Source: Apiosordaria backusii
Taxonomy: Eukaryota > Ascomycota > Sordariomycetes > Sordariales > Lasiosphaeriaceae
Length of the DNA stretch: 64,000 bases
NCBI GenBank assembly: GCA_030549205.1
Contig: JAUKTV010000004.1
Coordinates: forward strand, 2,976,001-3,040,000
Direction of reading: 5' to 3'
Of the stretch, positions 22,705 through 36,048 are shown one piece after another. Every line of letters starts with the position of its first letter. Position 1 is the first letter of the stretch. The translations under genes were made by a program, and so were the position numbers. A model generated the notes under the pieces. That model was not told the origin of the DNA. It made no database searches and was given only the letters and a program-made list of their open reading frames with translations.

Positions 22705-25253
22705 ATGCCTCGCTGTAAACGATGCAAAGCAGGAGAAACGCCCGACAAAGCATTGTTCCGATGCCATCTTTGTAGCAGGTGTTATCACCCTTCATGTCAC
22801 AGACCGCTTCCTAAGGATCCCAGGTGTGTTTTTCCATCTTTTCATTGTTTTTTCCTGCCCGTTCACGTTTAACCTTCCTTTCCCCCTATCCAATCCAATG
22901 CACAGCTAGCCGGTCCTAGATCGTAACCAACCCTCACTCCTGGTTGGCTGTCCTCTCCGCAGCCCCATCCATGTCACAATACGGAGTAGTGCCCCACTGA
23001 TAGCTTATTTTCCCGTGCCGCACAATTCGCTCTGAGCTGTCCCTATTGTTGTTGTTGCTACATTCTTAACCATAGACAAAGTCCAACATGTTATCTTCAG
23101 TTTCGCCATCCTATCTCAATTGACTAACGATCCGTTCGGGCAGTAATTGGATCTGCAAAAATTGCAGCGATCAATCGCAACCCAAGAAACGCCATTACCA
23201 TGAGAACCCGGCCTTCTTGTCATCGTCGTCGTCGCGGGCCGTCTCACAAGCTTCCAGTTCGACAGCCTCCCATCGCGAGCGCTTGATGGTGGCTGATTCC
23301 ATCATGGCCCACTCCCTGTCATCCACGCTCCCCGGCTCTCTAGTCGGTATTGAGCAAGATGGGCAACGTGACTCGGAAGATACATTTCTCCAAAGCTGCC
23401 CTTGGCCAGATTGTACAGCTCAAATCAATGTGAAGGAAGTGGCTATGTGCCCCGAGCACACTTTATTTCTCAAGGGAAATAGCCACTCTCGAGAGCCTAT
23501 AGCGCCTGAACCACGCGCCACGCCAGTCCCAACCGTGACTGCCAATTTGGCTTCAGACTCAAATCCGCCAAACCCCAAAAAGATGCTGTCCGAACGGTCT
23601 GAACGGTCACCCATATTGAAGCGAAAATCAGCGCCCTCTGGTGCTCCCCGCTCCAACCCGCAACCCACCCTTAACTCAAAATCCACCCTTAACTCAAAAT
23701 ACGGCAGCCTTCCACCGCTGCCATCAAAGACTAAGGGGGCCTCATCCTCCCCATCACCAAATCAAACTACCCTATCCAGCACAGGAATTCGGCCTACAAT
23801 GGCATCGGCACCACCTCAATATGCGCCCCCGGCACCTGCGGCCTTTTCTCCGCCCATGAGTCCTACCTTACTGAAGGACATGGAGCCTCCAAAGAAACGA
23901 CAAAAGGTTTCTCCAGTTCTTCTACAGTCGAATGAGTCCCGGCTCAACGGGAACGGAACACCCACAATCCCTCAGCCCACTCTGCGCTCTCCAGAAAATC
24001 GGCCAGACAAAGAGAGAAGAACGAGCCTGAAACAGACTAAACCGGCTGTGAGGAAGCCGGTAAGGAAAATGGCGCCGATGAAGCATTTGAGGTTCACCGA
24101 TGAGCCAAATAATGATGTTCCTAGCCCATCAGTCAACAGGACCACGCCGGCGCCCATAACCAATGGTTTAGTAGAGAAGACCATGAGTGTGAACCCGCCA
24201 TCCAGCTCGACCACTCTCAGCCGAGAGACTCCAGAGCACATCGACAAGATGGGAATTGACTTGAATCCACCTGCTCATCCCACCAGGCTCATCCTGACAT
24301 CTCAACAGGAAACACAGGAATTTTTTTCCACCGCGCACAGCGTTGCGCCATATTTTCACCCACCAAGGGCGGACTATTTTGCCCAAGAGACGCAGTCGTT
24401 AGTAAATAACGTTGACAGTCCCTCCGACTCGCCTGCGATAATCCCCCCAGAAACTGAAAAATCTACACCGAACGGCGTAAACGTTACGCCCAAAGCCAAA
24501 CGCCCAAAGAAACTTGTCATCGCCACCAAACCGCCACCTCCGACGAAGGCGATTCCTCGAGTAACCCCAACAGACCTAGATTATTTCATCTACTCTCAAC
24601 CCGGGGCATCTACTCCACCCCGAGGTCTGGAAATCCCAGGCCTCAGCCGCCCCCCTCCGGCCTCGGCCTCTGCGTCTTCATCTGCAGTGTCTCAGCAACC
24701 ACCCAAACAGGAATCCCAAAACGATGAACCCCTCGCACTGGATATTGATCCGAGGATTCACTACCCCCAGCCCCATTCGCTAGCCTGGCACGCAATGAAA
24801 GCGCAGGAAATTGAAGCTCGGGGGACAAGGAAGCAGAGGTTTGGGAAGGCAGCGCAGAGTCTGCAGAGGCAGATGGAGGCTCAGGCTGAGCTGAATGTAC
24901 CGTGGGAGGAGACGCTTCCAGAGAAGATCCAGGAGAATCCGGCTTGGGTGAGGGCGTTGAGGGTTTTGAAGGGGGTTGCTACTCCCACGCCAGCGGAGAA
25001 TGAGAGTGGGGGAGACTCGATGGATTTTACATTGACAGGGGGGATTGTTGGCGCTGCGCATGGAAATGATGTGAGCGGCACTGTAGTGAATGGGGTGGAG
25101 AGAAAAGTTAGGAAAATGAAGAGGACGGGGAGTGGGTTGAGTATCATGAGCCGGGATGGGACACTGGTCTTTGGAGATCGGAGTAATGGGAATGGGAATG
25201 GGAATGGGAGCGTGAACGGAAGTTTTGGGGCGAATGGGTATGGTATGAATTGA
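22705..25253 (+). CDS. PHD-finger protein with long disordered region
   Basis: Exons are 22705-22823 and 23144-25253 (a long 320-nt intron with a GACTAAC branch site), giving 742 residues. Residues 1-55 form a PHD-type zinc finger assembled across the intron: CKRCKAGETPDKALFRCHLC, CYHPSCHRPLPKDP|SNWICK and NC, i.e. C4-H-C3 with the usual Trp two residues before the last pair. PHD fingers read histone H3 tails, so a chromatin role is inferred. A second Cys cluster lies near residue 120 (SCPWPDCTAQINVKEVAMC). The middle is Ser/Pro-rich and disordered with basic patches (RKPVRKMAPMKHLRF). Near the C-terminus is a conserved-looking helical block (LAWHAMKAQEIEARGTRKQR). The last residues are Gly/Asn repeats (SNGNGNGNGSVNG). 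I do not recognise a named orthologue. Confidence 0.82.
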
Positions 25254-26535
25254 TGGAATAGAGCAAGGAAAGGAGCAAGGGCGAAGCAAGAGGAGAGTTA
25301 GACGTTGAGTTGCTGTTATTGTTGAGCGGGATGTACAGAACTTGAGATGAGGACCAGAGGGCGGAGAAAGAGGGAAACCAAGCATTGAACCTGTCTTGCA
25401 TGCTGGGCGATAGGGGTGATGGTTACGGCGCCTTTTCTTTTATATAGGGTATTCGTTATTTGTTCCTGGGGTATACGACAACACAAACGGGCTGTTTTTA
25501 CTATAGGAGTTCGGGGTTTTCTCATTTGAGCCGTTTAACAAGCATCGGGGCATCAGAGGGGCGTCGAGTGACTGCTTTATCTTTGTTTTTTCCTCTTTTT
25601 TCTGGAGCTGTATCCGGGCAGTGCTTATAGTCGATGAGTTGCGGTCTTATAGGGGAATGAGATAGGAGCACAGCGAGGCGGTGTAAAATTGAGGGCGGCT
25701 CAGTAAATAACACACGAGGCAAGAAACCATTCAAACATGTAAATAAGGCTGGGTTGAGTTGGGTGAAGAAAGCACAATGACTACCTAGAGTAGCATATGT
25801 GGCTTGCAACCCGAGAAGAATCTTGCCTATCTTACCTGCCCTAAGATAGGTACTAGTTCATCGATACTATGACATCAGGATTCTGTAAACTACCTATTAT
25901 TTGACCCGCGAGAATACAACCTGGCAGCCAGCTTAACAGTAACCACCTGTAACCCGCCTTAGGCAGCTACCCAAGCAAACAGGCAGCAAAATCTGTACTA
26001 GACGAAGCACAGTGCGGACATATCAACAAGTCAACCTTTCCAACTATAGTACCGTTTGAATTCATAGTTTGAAATCAGCTTAGCCCGGGACTTTCATAGA
26101 TCTACACCAAAACTAAGGATATGGGATCTTCAACTCAATCAATCGTCGAGTCGTAGAAGCCATCTCTTTCCCACCTTAGCGACAGTGCTGCAGTGAAAAC
26201 ATCATGAGCTTGCAAAAAGCGACGACATAAAGAGTAGAAACACACAAACAGCAACTAATATTTTCATCATATGTTCTTCCATTTCATATACAAACAAGAA
26301 CTTTGGTGATATTATATATACATAACAAAAACAAGTCTACCCATTTTTATCAATCTCAACCCAGACCGTAAGTTTACACCCCCTACACCCTTCCTTATGC
26401 CAGATCCCCTCCAAACCGGAATTTTAGTTGACCTAGCCGCCCTCCATGCAACAACAAAAAAAAAAGTCTCTGTACTCGCTCGCTTGCTCATCGTAATGAT
26501 TTTGACCTCTCAACCACCTTTAACGTCGAACTGTC
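25254..26535. other. Convergent 3' region PHD gene / aconitase
   Basis: This 1.3-kb stretch holds two 3'UTRs. It has short AT-rich and A-rich stretches (e.g. A-run near 26453-26463). No gene is seen. Confidence 0.5.
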
Positions 26536-29018
26536 TTAAAGAGAAGCACCCTTGCTCAACAAGTTCAACGCGCTCCCCGCGAGAATGAAACCAGCCTGGT
26601 CCTTGCTAACCTGGTGCTTCACCGGGATCAACAGCTCCTCTCCCGTGCCCTTCTTGGTGACCTTGAGCTGAACCTCACCTTGCCCGCCATTCTGGAGCAT
26701 CTCGTACAAGCCCACAGTGGCAACCTCATCACCAGCCGCAACCTTGTCGTAATCTTGCTCGTTGACAAACGTCAGAGGGACAACACCCTGCTTCTTGAGG
26801 TTGGTCTCGTGAATGCGGGCAAAGGACTTGCAGACAATGATTCTGGCACCGAGGTAACGGGGCTGAAGAGCGGCGTGCTCGCGGGCGGAGCCCTCGCCGT
26901 AGTTGTGCTCGGCGACGACGAGCCACGGCTGGTTGCGCTCCTTCCAGAGCTTGGCGAGCTCGGGGATGGTGTGCTTGGAGCCGTCGAGGTCGTAGGCGAC
27001 GTTGACCTCGTTGGTCTCGGCGTTGACAGCCGTGTTGAGGGTGTTGGCCGAGATGTTGGGGAGATGGCCCTTGTACTTGAGCCAGGGGCCGGCGGCGGAG
27101 ATGGTGTCGGTTGTGCACTTGCCTGATACCTTGACTAAGACCTTAAGACCGGAAAGGTCGGACTCGGGGAAGGGCTCGAATGGCTCGAGAAGGGCGAGAC
27201 GCTCCGAGGTGGGGGCGATGGCGATCTGCTCGTTGGGGTTGGGAAGCTGAGAGGCGACCTTGAAGACGTCCTTGCCGATATCGAAAGGAGTCTTGGGACC
27301 TTCAAGACCGTGGGGGGCAGGGAACTTGAACTCTTTGCCATCGGGCGTGGTAAGGGAATCGGTTACGGGGTTGAAGGTGGTGGAACCGGCATAGGCCATA
27401 GCGGTGACGATTTCAGGGGAGGCGAGGAAGTTCATGGTGTCGAGGTTACCATCATTACGACCGCGGAAGTTGCGGTTGTAGGAGGTGAGAATGGCGTTGA
27501 CAGTGCCCTTCTCAACACCGTCCTGGCGCTTCCACTGGCCGATGCAAGGACCACAGGCGTTAGACAGCACAATGCCGCCAGCCTTTTCGAAACTCTGAAG
27601 GGTACCATCTCTCTCAAGGGTAGCACGGATCTGCTCACTTCCAGGGGTGACGTAAAAGTCAGCCTTGGGCTTGAGTCCAGCCTCCTCAGCGGCCCTCACG
27701 ATACTTTCGACACGGGTCATATCCTCATACGAGCTGTTGGTGCAGCTGCCAATGAGACCGGCGGAAAGCTTCTCGGGCCACTTCTGCTCCTGAACTGTCG
27801 CCTTGAACTGGGACAGAGGAGTGGAAAGATCGGGAGTATGGGGTCCGTTAATATGGGGCTCAAGCTTGGAAAGGTCGATCTCGATGAGCTCGTCATACTG
27901 CGCGCCCTCGTCGGCCTTGAACTTGAAGTAGGCATCTTCAGAGGCGCCCGCACCAGGGAAGTTCTGGAAAGTGGCAGCATTCTTGGCAGCCTGTTCTCTG
28001 CGGGTGGACTGGAGGTACCTGGCCGAAGCCTCTGTGTAGGGGAAGATGGAGGTGGTGGCACCAATCTCAGCACCCATGTTGCAAATGGTAGCCATTCCAG
28101 TGCAGCTCAGTGTCTCAACACCGGGACCCGAGTACTCGACGATGTATCCAGTACCACCCCGCACAGTCAAGAGACCGGCCAGGTGCAGGATCAAATCCTT
28201 GGGAGAAGCCCAGTTGCTGAGCTTGCCAGTAAGACTGACGCCCAGAACCTTGGGAGCCTTCAGTTCCCACGGGGCGCCAACAAGAGCCTCAACAGCATCA
28301 GCACCACCAACACCAATCGTAATAGTCGACATGCCTCCGGCGTTAGGGCTGTGCGAATCGGTACCAAGCATCATCAAGCCGGGAATAGCGTAGTTCTCCA
28401 AGACAGTCTGGTGAATGATACCGGCGCCTGGAGCCCAAAAGTCCAACCCGTACTTCTTGGCCGCCGACTCGAGGAAGTCAAAGACCTCGTGATTGGTCTG
28501 GATACCGGCTTGCAAATCGTCGTCGGCACCCTTGCTGCCAACGATCAAGTGGTCGCAGTGGATACTCGCGGGAATGGCGGTCTGGGGAAGGTTGCACGAC
28601 ATGAACTGTAAGAGAGCCATCTGAGCCGAGGCGTCCTGCATGTTGACTCTATCGGGCTTGAGCTTGAGGTTGGCCTTGCCTCTGATATCGCGGCCATTGT
28701 TGGTGTTGTTGAGGAGCGACTCTTCGACATTGTCGAGATGGCTGTACAGAATCTTTTCGGCCAGCGTCAGCCGCTGGGCGCCCAGCACTCTGCGAACCTC
28801 CGAGTACTTGTTGTGAAGCTTCTCGTATGTTGGTGGGAGGGAGGTGACATTGGAGTACTGTCTCGAGCCCGTTACTCGGCGAAGCTGCTGTGCTTGGAAG
28901 GCCCTCTGCAATTAGTCACATGTGTTAGCCGCGAGTTTATTTTTCATTTTTCATTCCCTAAAGATAAACATACTCTCAGGGCAACGCCCGAGCGGCTGGC
29001 AAGGTCAATTGGCCTCAT
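26536..29018 (-). CDS. ACO1: Aconitate hydratase, mitochondrial
   Basis: Isomerises citrate to isocitrate through cis-aconitate in the mitochondrial TCA cycle, using a [4Fe-4S] cluster. Exons are 29018-28974 and 28905-26536 on the minus strand (69-nt intron), giving about 804 residues. The first exon encodes MRPIDLASRSGVALR and, with the start of exon 2 (RAFQAQQLRRVTGSRQYS), forms an Arg-rich, Ser-rich mitochondrial presequence. Cluster ligands are visible in LIGSCTNSSYEDM and SNACGPCIGQW. The active-site region is LMMLGTDSHSPNAGGM, and the C-terminal swivel domain has YGEGSAREHAALQPR. The length and motif order are normal for mitochondrial aconitase. The large plus-strand open frame at 27310-28611 is its antisense shadow. 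Confidence 0.97.
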
Positions 29019-29759
29019 GGTTTCCGGTCTGGTTCGCCGAATTCGTTCAACTCGGCGGGGTATGCCGAGGGGAAAGAAAAATATTTATGACTGTCCAACC
29101 TTTGCCGGTTGCGCCATCCGCCACGGCAGTCGCCCGATGGCCCGTTTCAGGGGTCTTCCGATAGCGGAACCGTGCTAAAATCCGGGGTAGTTTACAGCGT
29201 TGATTGCAACTGTTTCCCCAATAATTCTACATGAAAGATGGTTCCTTTCTAGTAACGGTCTCTAGATATACGGGGCTATTTGAAGTGTCTGATATTCTAT
29301 CATTCATATATAACGTATACTTCTGGTAAAGCATCACAGCCTCTCCCTCTCGTACAAGCTCAAGTTGACCTTAGTCCGGCTCCACGGCACTGTGACAGCA
29401 ACAATTGACCAATCATGTTACAGAGAATGCTAATCTATTCAGGTCACTAACATCAGGCCAGAGGGGATTTTTGATCATGATCTCAAGTAATGTCAGTCCA
29501 ACTATCGATTTACCTTTAAACCATGGTAGGGTGTAGTATTGTTGCGCTGGACTTGGGTCTCATTGATGAGCTTTCCTCGTGCCCTGTGAGAAAGCGCGAC
29601 ATATATAAAGTCAAATTGTGAGAGAGAATTTGCACCTTGATCAACGATCTTCAATTGTACCTTCCATTTGTAGCCAAGCTGATGTCTCATGGACTTCTTC
29701 TTCCTATGAGATTCAAAAGGTGGCGATCAAGCCGCAGAAAAAGCAAAACTAAAATTGAG
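29019..29759. other. Upstream region of aconitase, up to the tRNA gene
   Basis: This contains the ACO1 promoter and leader. Nothing else is recognised. Confidence 0.5.
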
Positions 29760-29883
29760 TGATGAGGGTGGGATTCGAACCCACGCCTCTTGCGAGACCA
29801 GGAGGTTTGGACCCCTTCGAAGGGTTCAAGTGGAATTCAGGTGAACCTGAACCTGGCGCCTTAGACCGCTCGGCCACCTCACC
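29760..29883 (-). tRNA. tRNA-Leu(CAG) with a 42-nt intron
   Basis: On the minus strand the molecule starts GGTGAGG and ends CCTCATC plus discriminator A, forming a 7-bp acceptor stem with one G-U pair. The D arm is GCCGAGCGGTCTAAGGC and the T arm is GTGGGTTCGAATCCCAC. A long variable arm fits a class II tRNA. The anticodon stem CCAGG/CCTGG encloses loop TTCAGGT with anticodon CAG (plus positions 29849-29847). The intron occupies plus positions 29804-29845, just 3' of base 37. Its CCTGAA can pair with TTCAGG around the anticodon, the canonical anticodon-intron helix used by tRNA splicing endonuclease. The mature length is 82 nt. Confidence 0.96.
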
Positions 29884-31846
29884 ATCTGTTGTTTTTTGAT
29901 GCAAGATTGAGTTGGATTGTGGACTGTTATATGGGGCAGACCTACCGTTAGTGGATGCTCTAAATGTTGGGGAACAAGGTTGAGGTTCAAAAGCCAGTGG
30001 AGTATGAGATGTGAAAGTGAGTGGATTTAAGGTCTGGGAGGACGATACTGCGGTTACCAACGGGCCAGCCTGAAGTCACATTGCATCTTGTAAATGAGAC
30101 TTGAAGCCCAAATGCTATATCATTGCCATGGACCTTTGAGCCTCAATACAACATTAAGATCGAGATTATATCAGTAGCTTGTGTGTTACATGACAAAAAG
30201 AATACGAACAGCATCAGGTTCGATAGCTACCAAATATGTCAGTTTACATACCTACGTTAGTACAAGTTACACAGCAAATCGGGCCGCAAAACAGTGTTCG
30301 CCATGTTTGTGATGGAACGCTTTATATGTCTGATAAGGCCGGGATGCAGAACACATGCAAATAGACCTTCTGAGTCTGATAAATACCGCTACCTGGCACC
30401 ACGACGCCTCCATGTACCTGCGACATTTTGTGTTGGCAGTGCCACCGGTAATTCTTGCTGACGGGCATTTGTTCCGGCGGCTTAACACCAGTTACAGCGT
30501 CTGACGTCGCTGTGGAGATAGGTTATCACAAAGCAGGATATACCACAGTATCATCAACCTCATTATCGAATGTCTGGCCTTAGGTGATATCGTCCGTCCG
30601 TGTTTCGAGGCATCCAGAAGCACAATGCGGTCTTGCTCTGAAAACCAATCAGACAGACGTGACAGGTCGCGTTAAGCTGAGACCAATCTCTGCAAACCGC
30701 CTCTGTGTACCGCGTAAAAAGCCTCGGGACACCAAATCAGACTGTGATATCACAGGAAATCCTTTTGCAGAGAAGATGCATAATAAGGCAGCCTCGAGCT
30801 CGTGTCGAGGGTTTGACGTGCTCAAGAGCTATAGGGTAGCGGATATGCCGATAACATTGTGCTTTATGTTGATGTTGTTGTTGTTGACTATGATGGCTGC
30901 CCTGTGATGTTGAGAGGACAAGGATTGTCGAGCTTCATCCTTGCCGTGATTCTCGATGGGGACAATCGCGAATCGAGATGGCAGTGTCAGTGGTCAGTCA
31001 CTGATCAGCTCCTTGCGAGGTGATCCATGAGCTTCTGATGCTCCACTATTTTGGGACAGCAGCTGACCAGTCAGGAGCGTGAAAAAATTGCCAGCTTTGG
31101 CGGGCAGCCACCTTGGCGCACAGACTGACATGGGGGCAGTCAGCAGCAGCCAGGAGCCCGAGCCACCCTTTTGACTTCCCAGATCCCCAATTCCAACTCC
31201 ATCCCGTTCGAAGGAAGGAAAAAAAAAGCGACGGCTATCTGCTTCAGGCTCCTTGCGCCTGCCCTTCCCCAAGTCCACTGGCCTTTTCCAAGCCACGGGC
31301 TCTTGTCAAATCCACTCTCTCTGGTCGCCGTCTGCCAGGAGGGTGTCAGAGGAGTTAGCTCGCCTCTGTCGAGTTTCGTTTGTTCACTGGCCGCTTTCGC
31401 TCCAAAGCAGCTTGCAACGAAACACCATACTCCAAATTCCCCAGGAGCACGGGCACTTTTTTTTTTGTTTTGGCAAGTCAAGACCTGGACAGCCCTGCTT
31501 GCCTTTAGGTCAGACTCCCCCAGTTAGACCGTGACCGACTCTGGGGATCCTGCCGTGCCGCTCCCTCTCGACAGGCCGCAGTTGCGCTTTGCTCATCGCC
31601 CAACCGTGACGTACGGTCTTCGTCTCGGATCCAACTTGAGCTCCATCGATTCTGCACCGCAGGACGGTTCCGGCCGCAGGCATTCTGACTCTTTGCTTCC
31701 GAAGACCCAACAGCCCGGCATCACCAGCCAACAAACGCATGCCCTCGAAGCGGCCCGGGCGTTAATATCACGACTCCCTGCTCTCCCAGCTCCGGCTGTC
31801 GCCTTCCTTGACGTTTCATCCCCGAGCTCGAGCCCGGTTCCACACA
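29884..31846. other. Intergenic region before the Btz-domain gene
   Basis: No supported gene is seen in 29884-31000. The segment from about 31100 is C/T-rich and probably a long promoter/leader of the Btz gene. Several open frames of about 100 codons overlap there in different frames and on both strands, none with motifs. Confidence 0.45.
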
Positions 31847-34109
31847 ATGGCTGCTGCGGTCACTCGACGGAGAAAGGGCATCGGTTCCCGCCGTCGTCTT
31901 GAAGATGACGGAGATGATGAGGCCGGCCCCGGGCTCGATCTTGACGATGACTCCCTGACGGACCCCTCGAGCGATGAACACGACCCCGCCGACGATAGTG
32001 ATACGAGCAATGTTGATGAAGTGTCGCCTAGATTATCGAGTGCTCAAAAGGCGCTCGGCAATGGATCCGCCAACCGTGGATATCGCTGCCAGACCGATGT
32101 CAATGCCAACAAGGATAGCGCTGCCAAGAAGTCCGAACCCGTCATCGCGGATGCGGATGTAATGCTGGAGAGCCTCACTCTGGGTGACAAGGAGAACAGA
32201 GGGGAAGAACTGGACTTCGACGATATAAAGACAGATACAAAGCCTGCCACGGCCCCGTCTGTGAAGGATTCGGCGCCGGTCATAGTCAGCTCGACTTCGA
32301 TTCCAGGTCAACAGCCGCGGGGTTCGATACAGGATCAGAAGCGGCGGGAACACGACGAATACAGGAAGAAGAGAGATGAGGACCCAACTTTTGTGCCTAA
32401 CAGGGGTAACTTTTTCTTGCACGATCATCGCCACGCTGGTCCAGCTGCGAATGGGTTCCGTCCTTTTCCTCGAACAGCAGTGCGTGGCCGAGGAGGGCGG
32501 GTTGGGGGATTTGGCGGCCAGTTCATTCCTATGAAGTATGTTTTACTTATAACCTCGATATTCAGCTTCTTATTCAGCATGCTAACAATATTTTCCCAGC
32601 CCGTTCCAAAATGCCTCCGATCCCACCACCAGAGGACCTTGGCAGCATGATATGCATGAACAGGTCGCCGAACCTCCCCCGCCAGCGGCCTACCGGCCAT
32701 CCCGCTACCGTCCCGACCCTGAAGGTCCTGCCAATGGTAATGGTGTGATCCCATATGCACCAGCGCCAAAGAGTCCCATCAACCGCAACATGTCGTCGGA
32801 AAAGGTCCTGGGTACTGTAACTGTCCGGGTGTACATCCCGTCCATTTCCAAAGAGCCCAAACTGTTCCCTGGTCTTGTGTTAAAGGCCTATACCAAATTG
32901 CCCGACCACCGCCCCCCCCTTCGCCGTGACAAGCCGGTTCGAATCTCGCTGCCATATCATGCCCCGCCGCTCATGCCTCGCTATATCTATCCGTCGTCAG
33001 ATCGGTCCTTCATTTTTATCCCAAGGGCATTGCGGCCTAACCAGCAGCGTACCAGGGGTAAGGGTCCACGATCGATCTTGGGGTCAGGGCCATTTTCTCG
33101 GAGAACAAGTGTGTGGGGAGGAAGCATCTATGGAAGCATGTACTCACCCAGCGTTGCAATGAGTCGCCGCTCTTCCATTGCGCACGACATAGGACGCGAT
33201 TTCATGCTTTCGCCCACAGGCTCTGCCATTTCAAGGCCTCCTCTTCCTGTTGACGCCAACAAGCCTGTTGTTCGTCTGCCGCCATTCGCTCAGCCTCCAG
33301 CTCCGGTCATGCAAGCGCCTGTTCCAGCAGCCCAACCTGCCCAGGCAGACGGTGTTGAGAAGGCTGGTCCTGCCGCAGAGCCGTCTATCAACGATCTGCC
33401 CCAGCCACAAACCCACCCTCTCCCCCAAAGACCTACTATCCAAGAAAATAAGCCCAATTCCATCCCGATGCACCAACCCCGTCCCCAGAAGGCGGTTTCG
33501 ATTGACAACATCGAGTCTCCTGTTCGACAGACTGCCAATGCCCCTCCCCCGTACCAGCAAGCATTCCTACACCAGGTTCCACCTCAGATCCCCAACGGCT
33601 TCCCTCTGGATGCCCACGCTCGCCATCCTTCATACCAGTCCCAGCTCTCGGCCACACCGCTATCGCAAATTCCAGAGCGTGCAATTCACGCCGCACCGTT
33701 TCAGCCAACCTTTGGCCAGCCGGGCTTCTATGGCCAGCCATATCCTGCAATGCAGCCCCAGCAAGGTTTCTACTATCCACAGGGCTACCCGCCCCCCAAC
33801 ATGGCACCCAACGCCAACGCACCTGCTTTTGTGCCAGCAGGTCCGCAGGGCCCACTACCCATCAACTACGCTACATCTGCTCAAGGTGATGTACCCAACG
33901 CTCAAGCTCCTGGGCAAGCCCCATCGCAGAATCTCGTGACGCAGGAGGTCAATGGCACTGTCTATTACTTCAATGCCAACGAAATCCCCTCCGTCCCCGG
34001 TTATCCACCGTTTCCCCCCGCCCAGCCATATGCTCCTGGCATGGTCCCCGGACCAGACGCATACTATTACCAACATCCCACCCCCGGAATGGTCTACTAT
34101 CCTCAGTAG
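31847..34109 (+). CDS. Btz/CASC3-type exon-junction-complex (eIF4A3-binding) protein
   Basis: Btz (Barentsz/MLN51/CASC3) proteins clamp eIF4A3 on spliced mRNA in the exon junction complex. Exons are 31847-32535 and 32600-34109 (64-nt intron, CTAACA branch site), giving 732 residues. The N-terminal half is acidic with a basic start (TRRRKGIGSRRRLEDDGD). The Btz/SELOR core reads REHDEYRKKRDEDPTFVPNR, then GNFFLHDHR, an RG-rich stretch (AVRGRGGRVGGFGGQF), and after the intron NPFQNASDPTTRGPWQHDMH. The two conserved segments (FVPxxGxFFxHDxR and WxHDxxE) are the eIF4A3/RNA contact signature. The C-terminal half is Pro/Gln/Tyr-rich low complexity ending GMVYYPQ. The function is inferred from the motif; the orthologue name in this species is unknown. 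Confidence 0.86.
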
Positions 34110-36048
34110 GTTGGAGGAGGAGTGTCATTTACACCCGCAACCACGGGACTTCTTGTCGGAACCGTCATAGTGCCAAACAAAGTGGAGGAGATGCCGCCGC
34201 CACAGGAAGTGGAGGTGATTTGACGACCGACGAGAGGATGGGGATCGGGAGGAAGAATTCCTTTCTGGACAGGACGAACAAGCCAACGCTCTTATCAATA
34301 TCTTTTCTTCTTGCGCAGCTGTTTAACACACCCAAAGATGCTCATCTCTGGCCGCTTTAATTAGCAAATGTCGGCGGTTTCTGCTATTCAGCTTTACCTT
34401 TGAGTCTTTTTTCTTTTTTTTTCGTGGAGGCATGATTGCTTTGCTTGCTTTCGGCCAAGTTTTTGTCACTCTTCATCTTGGACGGACTTGCATCTATTTT
34501 CTTCTTGTTTGGCTTGTTGCAGCTTTGATCTGGATTGTAGGATTCCCCTGTGGGCTTTAAGCTTTTGTTTTTGGCGAGCTTCCAAATCTTTTATGTTGCC
34601 TCGGCGAATGTTTGTGTCATGGCGGTGCTCTGATTTTGTTTGGTTGAGTTCACCAAAAGACGAACAGGAAAATGGGTGAAGGTGAATGGATTTGGCGGGA
34701 TGGGATGGAAAGATAGGGAAGATGATGAAAGATTATGATATGGCAGGTGCTAGGGTGGTGTGGTATATGGGATTAGGTCTATCGATTTTGTGTGTGCGTA
34801 TGGATATGATTGCAAAAGAGGCAGGACAAGGCAAGGCCGAGATTAAGGAGGGGATGAGACAAGATCGGACGGACGGGTATATACATGGTAGTGGTTATTG
34901 AGGACGGAAGGGGAATGACAAGGAGAAGGGGAAAGAGAAGAAGAAAGGTGTATTCGACACATCAAAACATCAACACCTTACCACTTTAAACGGACAGGCT
35001 ACACCTTATCAGCTTAGTTGGAAGAAAACGGAACATGTTGTTTGTTGGTGGTGTGTCAAACCTGGTCGTCTACGCTGCCCTGCCCTTCACTGTGCCTTTT
35101 GATTCCCTTGTGTGTTTTTGTTGGCTATGCTGTTTATGGGAGGTTGCGTGTCAGGGGCATTCTTGCATGGCGTTCAAGGGGGGGCGGTTATTTGCTGTTG
35201 CATAGCGTTTTTCCCTGTTACTTTGTCGTCATATTTATGCTGTGCAGAGGAGAAGACAAGCAAAAGAGAAAGTAAATCTTTTAGAGGTGCTTTTCTCCAT
35301 GTTTCATTACTTACCTGTGGTTTTTTTTTTTTTTTTTTTTCGTCGTGATGGAAAAAGTTGGAAGCTTTTCGGTTTGCTTGTCGTCGATATGGGCTGGGGA
35401 GGCATGAATAACACGCTCGTTCTGACATTGAATTCTACTTATATATTCACTTTACCAATTCACATGAAACGTACATAACACCTGTCAAATTGATCCCTCT
35501 TGACTTTCTGTTGTGAACAACAACCCGTCCCACGCGGCCTGCAACTCTAACACAGCTTGGAGATAATTTCGTTTCTGTCGCTTTGGTGCAGCTCTGATCC
35601 CTGTGTGTGTGTCATTCATTCCATCCGATGACTCTTCTCCAGCGTTTCTTGCAACTGTGGCCTTTATTTACGGTTTCTAAACGGTCAAACGGTAAAATTA
35701 TCATAGTTTCAAAATACGAAGTTGACACGGTTGATGATTTTTTTAATGAGGCGCAGCCCAAAATCTTGAGATTGTTCAGTTGAGGGTGTTGCAATCAAGA
35801 GGCGCTATAAAGATCCCCACCACAGCGCCTTCGCACTGAAGTTGGGGTGCTGGCTTCCCGCTGAGATTCAGGGGTAGGAACACTTATGTAGCTCATTCCA
35901 CGAGCGTGGCCACTTTGATCATTGACGACACATTGTCAAAATCAACTACATACATTGAACCACCTCACTCTTTGAAGCCCATCTGTTACTTATACCGTCG
36001 CAAGTATTACGCTCGTTTTTCTCTCAGACAACAGAAATTCTGGACAAG
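34110..36048. other. Long 3'/intergenic region with a T20 homopolymer
   Basis: This is the 3'UTR of the Btz gene followed by DNA rich in T and G runs, including 20 T in a row at 35321-35340. There are short open frames only, without motifs. The last 150 nt are the leader of the CofD-like gene. Confidence 0.45.

Noticed and set aside
27310..28611. 433-codon plus-strand open frame
   Set aside because: Exactly antisense to the aconitase coding exon; GC-rich codon bias on the other strand opens this frame. No motif.
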